Assembly: GCA_945869965.1 (NCBI GenBank)
Contig: CAMBRC010000029.1
Location: 1-45,704, forward strand
Length of the DNA stretch: 45,704 bases
DNA from: Asaia bogorensis
GTDB taxonomy: Bacteria > Pseudomonadota > Alphaproteobacteria > Acetobacterales > Acetobacteraceae
Direction of reading: 5' to 3'
Under the pieces are notes generated by a model. That model was not told the DNA's origin. It worked only from the letters and a program-made list of their open reading frames with translations, and searched no databases. Shown here piece by piece: positions 43,058 to 45,704 of this stretch (its first letter is position 1; every line of letters starts with the position of its first letter). Both the position numbers and the translations under genes were made by a program.

Positions 43058-43199
43058 ATGGTGCTGGGCATAAGTCATCATCTCCGGCAACATTGCCAAG
43101 GTCCAGTCCGACCAGGGGTTTTATGTCGATCTCATTGGCACAATAAATGCGGCGGGAGACACTGTCATTATCGAGGATAATGGCGGATCCATCGGTCGA
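43058..43199 (+). pseudogene. Probable frameshifted 5' part of the Hint-domain gene
   Basis: From 43074 the frame of the Hint gene is open and reads VIISGNIAKVQSDQGFYVDL, then TINAAGDTVIIEDNGGSIG, which is clearly the same repeat type as the annotated part, yet no ATG, GTG or TTG occurs in it before 43200 and a TAA lies at 43071. A candidate start, ATG 43058 with AGG upstream, is in another frame and would join by loss of one base near 43070-43074. The rest of the 315-base gap upstream (42885-43057) holds no gene. Confidence 0.6.
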
Positions 43200-44321
43200 T
43201 TGACCGCAACGGCGTTCGATACGACGGATGCAATCGTTTTTCAGGATAACGGAGGTGCTGTTAACTACGTTCCAGCACACTACATTTTTTCCAACGTCAC
43301 ATTGACCCCTGGCCAGCTGATCACCCTCACCACCGACGGGCCGAACGACTATGTACTGCCGTGCTTCGCTGCCGGCACCCGCATTGCCACAAACCGGGGC
43401 GAGGTGGCAGTGGAGCACCTCGCCCCGGGCGACGAGGTGCGGACGATGCATCACGGGGGTTTCGCACCGATCACCTGGATCGGTCAGCGCCATGTCGATT
43501 GCAGCCGCGCACGCCAGCCCGCCAGCGCCTGGCCGCTGCGCGTGCGCGCCCACGCCTTCGCCCCGGGCCAGCCGCATCGCGACCTGTTCCTGTCGCCCGA
43601 CCACGCGGTGTTCGTCGATGGCGTGCTGATCCCCATCCGCTATCTGGAAAACGGCCGCAGCATCGCGCGCGATCCCCGCGACAACCTGACCTATTTCCAC
43701 ATCGAGCTGGCGCGGCACGACGTGGTGCTGGCCGAGGGGTTGCCGAGCGAGAGCTATCTCGACACCGGCAATCGCGGCGATTTCGACGGCACATGGCGCG
43801 ACGCCGACGATGCGCGGGCGATGGGCATCGCGCGGGCCATCTGGGACGAACGGGCCTGTGCCACGCTGTACACCACGGGACCCGTCGTTGCGGCGATCCA
43901 GACCCGGCTGAACACGCGGGCCGCCACGTTGGACGCCGCCACGTCGGACGCCGGCACGCCACCCGACCTGGTGCTGCGCGTCGGGTGGGGTGCGACAGCC
44001 GTGGATCACACCCCAACGCGTGACGGCGACATCCTCCGCTTCACCTTGCCGGCACCGGTCCAGGGCGCGAGGCTGGTCTCCGGCGCCTTCGTGCCGGCGG
44101 AACGCTCGCCCGGTAAAGGTGACCGGCGTTGCCTCGGCCGCCCGGTCAGCCGGCTGATCCCCGATGGCATCGAGATGAAGCTGGACAGCCCGGCGCTGCA
44201 TTTCGGTTGGCACGCGCCAGAGCCGGGCCTGCGCTGGACCAACGGCGCCGCCACCTTGCCGCGTCTGCGCCACCTGGCGGTGCAGCTGGCGGCCCTGCCC
44301 AGGGAAGGTCTCGCCGCCTGA
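43200..44321 (+). CDS. Hint (hedgehog/intein)-domain protein, 5' end broken
   Basis: 373 residues from the TTG at 43200, but the true protein probably starts earlier (see 43058). The first 60 residues hold a second copy of the DNGG repeat (AIVFQDNGGAVNY). The Hint domain starts at CFAAGTRIATNRGEVAVEHL with the potential self-splicing Cys, continues with PGDEVRTMHHGGFAPITWIG and LFLSPDHAVFVDGVLIPIRY, and is followed by a C-terminal domain with LGRPVSRLIPDGIEMKLD and GWHAPEPGLRWTNGAATLP. Such proteins are common in Acetobacteraceae and are probably surface or exported proteins. Whether this copy is expressed is uncertain. Confidence 0.75.
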   Translation: MTATAFDTTDAIVFQDNGGAVNYVPAHYIFSNVTLTPGQLITLTTDGPNDYVLPCFAAGTRIATNRGEVAVEHLAPGDEVRTMHHGGFAPITWIGQRHVDCSRARQPASAWPLRVRAHAFAPGQPHRDLFLSPDHAVFVDGVLIPIRYLENGRSIARDPRDNLTYFHIELARHDVVLAEGLPSESYLDTGNRGDFDGTWRDADDARAMGIARAIWDERACATLYTTGPVVAAIQTRLNTRAATLDAATSDAGTPPDLVLRVGWGATAVDHTPTRDGDILRFTLPAPVQGARLVSGAFVPAERSPGKGDRRCLGRPVSRLIPDGIEMKLDSPALHFGWHAPEPGLRWTNGAATLPRLRHLAVQLAALPREGLAA

Positions 44322-44375
44322 ATGGGTGCATCGTCGGCCCGACCTGCCCGGGATATCTCAACCGCAACGGGAGTG

Positions 44376-44497
44376 ATGTCCGCAACCCGCGATGACCGAT
44401 GCCGAGTGGAAGGCGCGCTGCGAACTCGCCGCCCGTTACCGCCTGGTCGACCACCTAGACTGGACCGTCCTGATCAACGCTGCCGTCAAGTACCGCG
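44376..44497 (+). pseudogene. Truncated duplicate of the 5' end of the class II aldolase gene
   Basis: From 44392 the sequence encodes MTDAEWKARCELAARYRLVD then HLDWTVLIN, a near copy of the start of the intact gene at 44834 (MTDAEWEARCELAALYRVVD). About 87 bases align with roughly ten differences by eye. The upstream ATGTCCGC of the intact gene also matches (44376) but about 14 bases between it and the ATGACC are missing, which puts it out of frame. Similarity ends near 44497. This is a decayed partial duplication. Confidence 0.8.
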
Positions 44498-44589
44498 CTT
44501 GCAACTGGTCGTTGTTGCGTGGCCGGCACGCGTCGGTGCACACTCGACAAGCGAGAGCCGGCCGGACCTCACCACGCGGGAGAACGGAC

Positions 44590-44757
44590 ATGCGCATCTG
44601 GAATTGGATCGTCGGCCTGTTCCGCCGCCGGAACGCCCAGGACGAACCACCCCGGGAACCGCATCTCGATGAGCGGTACACGCGCGATGCCGTCGCTGCC
44701 TCAGCCGCGCGTGCGGCCGAAGCCGGCATTAACGCGAAAGGCCCCCCCCCGGCCTGA
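44590..44757 (+). CDS. Small hypothetical protein, 55 residues
   Basis: Short basic, then Ala-rich protein starting MRIWNWIVGLFRRRNAQDEP. The first 12 residues are amphipathic and may associate with membrane. ATG 44590 has GGGAGAAC upstream at good distance, better than any other start in this frame. The frame also runs from the aldolase remnant at 44392, so it might instead be a continuation of that decayed gene. Coding status uncertain. Confidence 0.45.
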   Translation: MRIWNWIVGLFRRRNAQDEPPREPHLDERYTRDAVAASAARAAEAGINAKGPPPA

Positions 44758-44833
44758 CCGGCACCCCGGGCTCGACCGTTGCACGGGCCCGGCCGGGGCG
44801 CGCAGAATACCTGTCGCACACAGGGAGGCCGCC

Positions 44834-45589
44834 ATGTCCGCCGCGCTGAAACCCAAACCCAGCATGACCGATGCCGAGTGGGAGGCGCGCTGCGAGCTCG
44901 CCGCCCTCTACCGCGTCGTCGACCACCTCGGCTGGACCGACCTGATCAACACCCACATGTCCGTCCGCGTCCCCGGCGAACCCAACGCCTTCCTGATCAA
45001 CGCCTACGGCGAGATGTTCGACGAAATCACCGCCTCCAGCCTGGTGAAAATGGACCTCGACGGCCGCGTCCTGGACGAAGGCGGCAAGTTCAACAACGCC
45101 GGCTTCACCATCCACAGCGGCGTCTACAAAGGTGCCGCCACCGCCAACTGCGTCATGCACACCCACACCCGCGCAGGCGCCGGCATATCCCTGATCCAAA
45201 ACGGCCTGCGCCCAATCAGCCAAGACGCCCTGCAAATCCTCGACGAAGTAATCTACCACCCCTACGGCGTCCCCGCCTCCCAGGAAGAATGCGACGAACT
45301 CGCCCGCAACTGCCAGGCCGGAAGCTGCGTCGTCCTCCTGAACCACGGCCTGCTGACCCACGCCCCCACCGTCCACGGCGCCTTCTACCGCATGTGGAAC
45401 ATGGAACGCGCCTGCGAACTCGAAGTCATGGCCCGCACCATGAACATCACCCCCATCCCCATCGATCCCGCCGTCGTCCAGAAAGCCGCCGAACGACTGC
45501 GCAAACGGATCAACACCCCCGAATGGGGCCGGGCGGAATTCGCCGGCCTGGTCCGCACGGTCGAGCGCAAAGGGGCGTTCCGGAAGTAA
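44834..45589 (+). CDS. Class II aldolase/adducin family protein
   Basis: 251-residue zinc enzyme-like protein of the class II aldolase/adducin family. The metal motif CVMHTHTRAGAGISL (His109, His111) and the later NHGLLTHAPTVHGAF are present, with GGKFNNAGFTIHSGVYKGA between. Family members cleave sugar phosphates (fuculose-, ribulose- or rhamnulose-phosphate) or act as decarboxylases; the substrate here is not readable. ATG 44834 has GGGAGG 5 bases upstream. A broken partial copy of its 5' end lies 440 bases upstream. The TAA stop abuts a GC-rich repeat. Confidence 0.88.
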   Translation: MSAALKPKPSMTDAEWEARCELAALYRVVDHLGWTDLINTHMSVRVPGEPNAFLINAYGEMFDEITASSLVKMDLDGRVLDEGGKFNNAGFTIHSGVYKGAATANCVMHTHTRAGAGISLIQNGLRPISQDALQILDEVIYHPYGVPASQEECDELARNCQAGSCVVLLNHGLLTHAPTVHGAFYRMWNMERACELEVMARTMNITPIPIDPAVVQKAAERLRKRINTPEWGRAEFAGLVRTVERKGAFRK

Positions 45590-45638
45590 GGCGAGGGCTC
45601 TGCCCTCGACCCGCTGGGGCCTGAGGCCCCAGACCCCC
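45590..45638. terminator. GC-rich hairpin pair, inverted exact copy of 18414-18462
   Basis: CGAGGGC-TCT-GCCCTCG and CTGGGGCC-TGA-GGCCCCAG follow the aldolase stop codon at once, then ACCCCCATTCTTTTT, a T run that fits an intrinsic terminator for the aldolase. All 49 bases equal the reverse complement of 18414-18462. Confidence 0.82.
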
Positions 45639-45664
45639 ATTCTTTTTAAGCGCCTCCGGGGAGA

Positions 45665-45704
45665 GGGGGCCGTCGAGGCCTTCATGCCGGCCTCGACGGC
45701 CCCC
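45665..45704. other. 16-base perfect inverted repeat at the window end
   Basis: GGGGGCCGTCGAGGCC and its exact complement GGCCTCGACGGCCCCC flank the 8-base loop TTCATGCC, and the element is cut off by the window end. It could be another terminator for the aldolase unit or the arm of a further repeat. Confidence 0.6.

Noticed and set aside
44322-44672. 116-codon frame across the aldolase remnant
   Set aside because: It is the shifted frame of the decayed copy, with no conserved residues.

Overview
The window reads as chromosomal DNA of a high-GC alphaproteobacterium. The best fit is the Acetobacteraceae (Rhodospirillales). This is an inference from several things seen together: strong GC bias at third codon positions, a ChvG/ChvI two-component pair next to pckA, a FYDLN-acid protein, a DUF6481-type coiled-coil protein, a Hint-domain protein with NGG-type repeats, and many proteins rich in Ala, Arg and Pro. 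About 45 protein genes are supported. I found no rRNA, tRNA, CRISPR array, IS transposase or phage gene. The content is mostly metabolic and housekeeping, arranged in short operons whose genes often overlap by 4 bases (ATGA or GTGA).

Layout. 68-5338: amidase, a permuted NlpC/P60-like hydrolase, and a tetR-MFS-AHSA1-exported protein operon with a perfect palindromic operator. 5529-8651: small membrane, FYDLN and hypothetical proteins, an M20 peptidase and a DUF4239 membrane protein. 8629-13290: a heptose-kinase-like PfkB protein, an ApaH-like phosphatase, and a coupled pair of proteins that look like degenerate EAL (and perhaps GGDEF) domains. 13373-18313: pckA, a HugZ-like protein, chvI and chvG, an arrangement shared with rhizobia. 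18472-21011: a coupled operon of cupin, luciferase-like monooxygenase, CMD protein and AhpD-like protein. 21043-23120: a GT39-type transferase and a LysE-type exporter. 23286-26901: a sugar-acid dehydratase, an SDR and an FAH-family hydrolase, which together suggest an oxidative non-phosphorylating route to pyruvate. 27132-29288: a glycogen-debranching-type glucosidase. 29483-33312: zinc-ribbon protein, pteridine-reductase-like SDR, folB and uvrC. 33336-36292: a HlyD/FtsX/ATPase export system with a FixK/FNR-type box upstream. 36459-40253: a probably split glycosyltransferase, a threonine-dehydratase-like enzyme and an exported beta-propeller. 40354-45589: DUF6481 protein, M3 oligopeptidase, a Hint-domain gene with a broken 5' end, a decayed partial copy of an aldolase gene, and the intact class II aldolase.

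The most unusual structure is not a protein gene. Two families of intergenic hairpin repeats punctuate the window. One is AT-rich and bipartite: two hairpins of 20-24 bases with CTTCTTTTT- or GTTCTTTTT-type arms face each other across a variable GC-rich spacer. There are five full copies and two partial ones, at 1, 1457, 6455, 9662, 23149, 24978, 26984 and 40726 (the copy at 1 is cut by the window edge). The other is GC-rich and made of chains of three-base-loop hairpins, at 13291, 18314 and 45590; 49 bases of it are repeated exactly, in opposite orientation, 27 kb apart. Both families often begin directly at a stop codon, giving a TAAGGAAG junction. They most likely act as bidirectional terminators or RNA 3'-end stabilisers, but their spread and modular build suggest a mobile or amplified repeat.

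Several loci show decay or rearrangement: the CG-run frameshift that separates the two glycosyltransferase halves, the frameshifted start of the Hint gene, the truncated aldolase duplicate, and a likely in-frame deletion in the MFS transporter.
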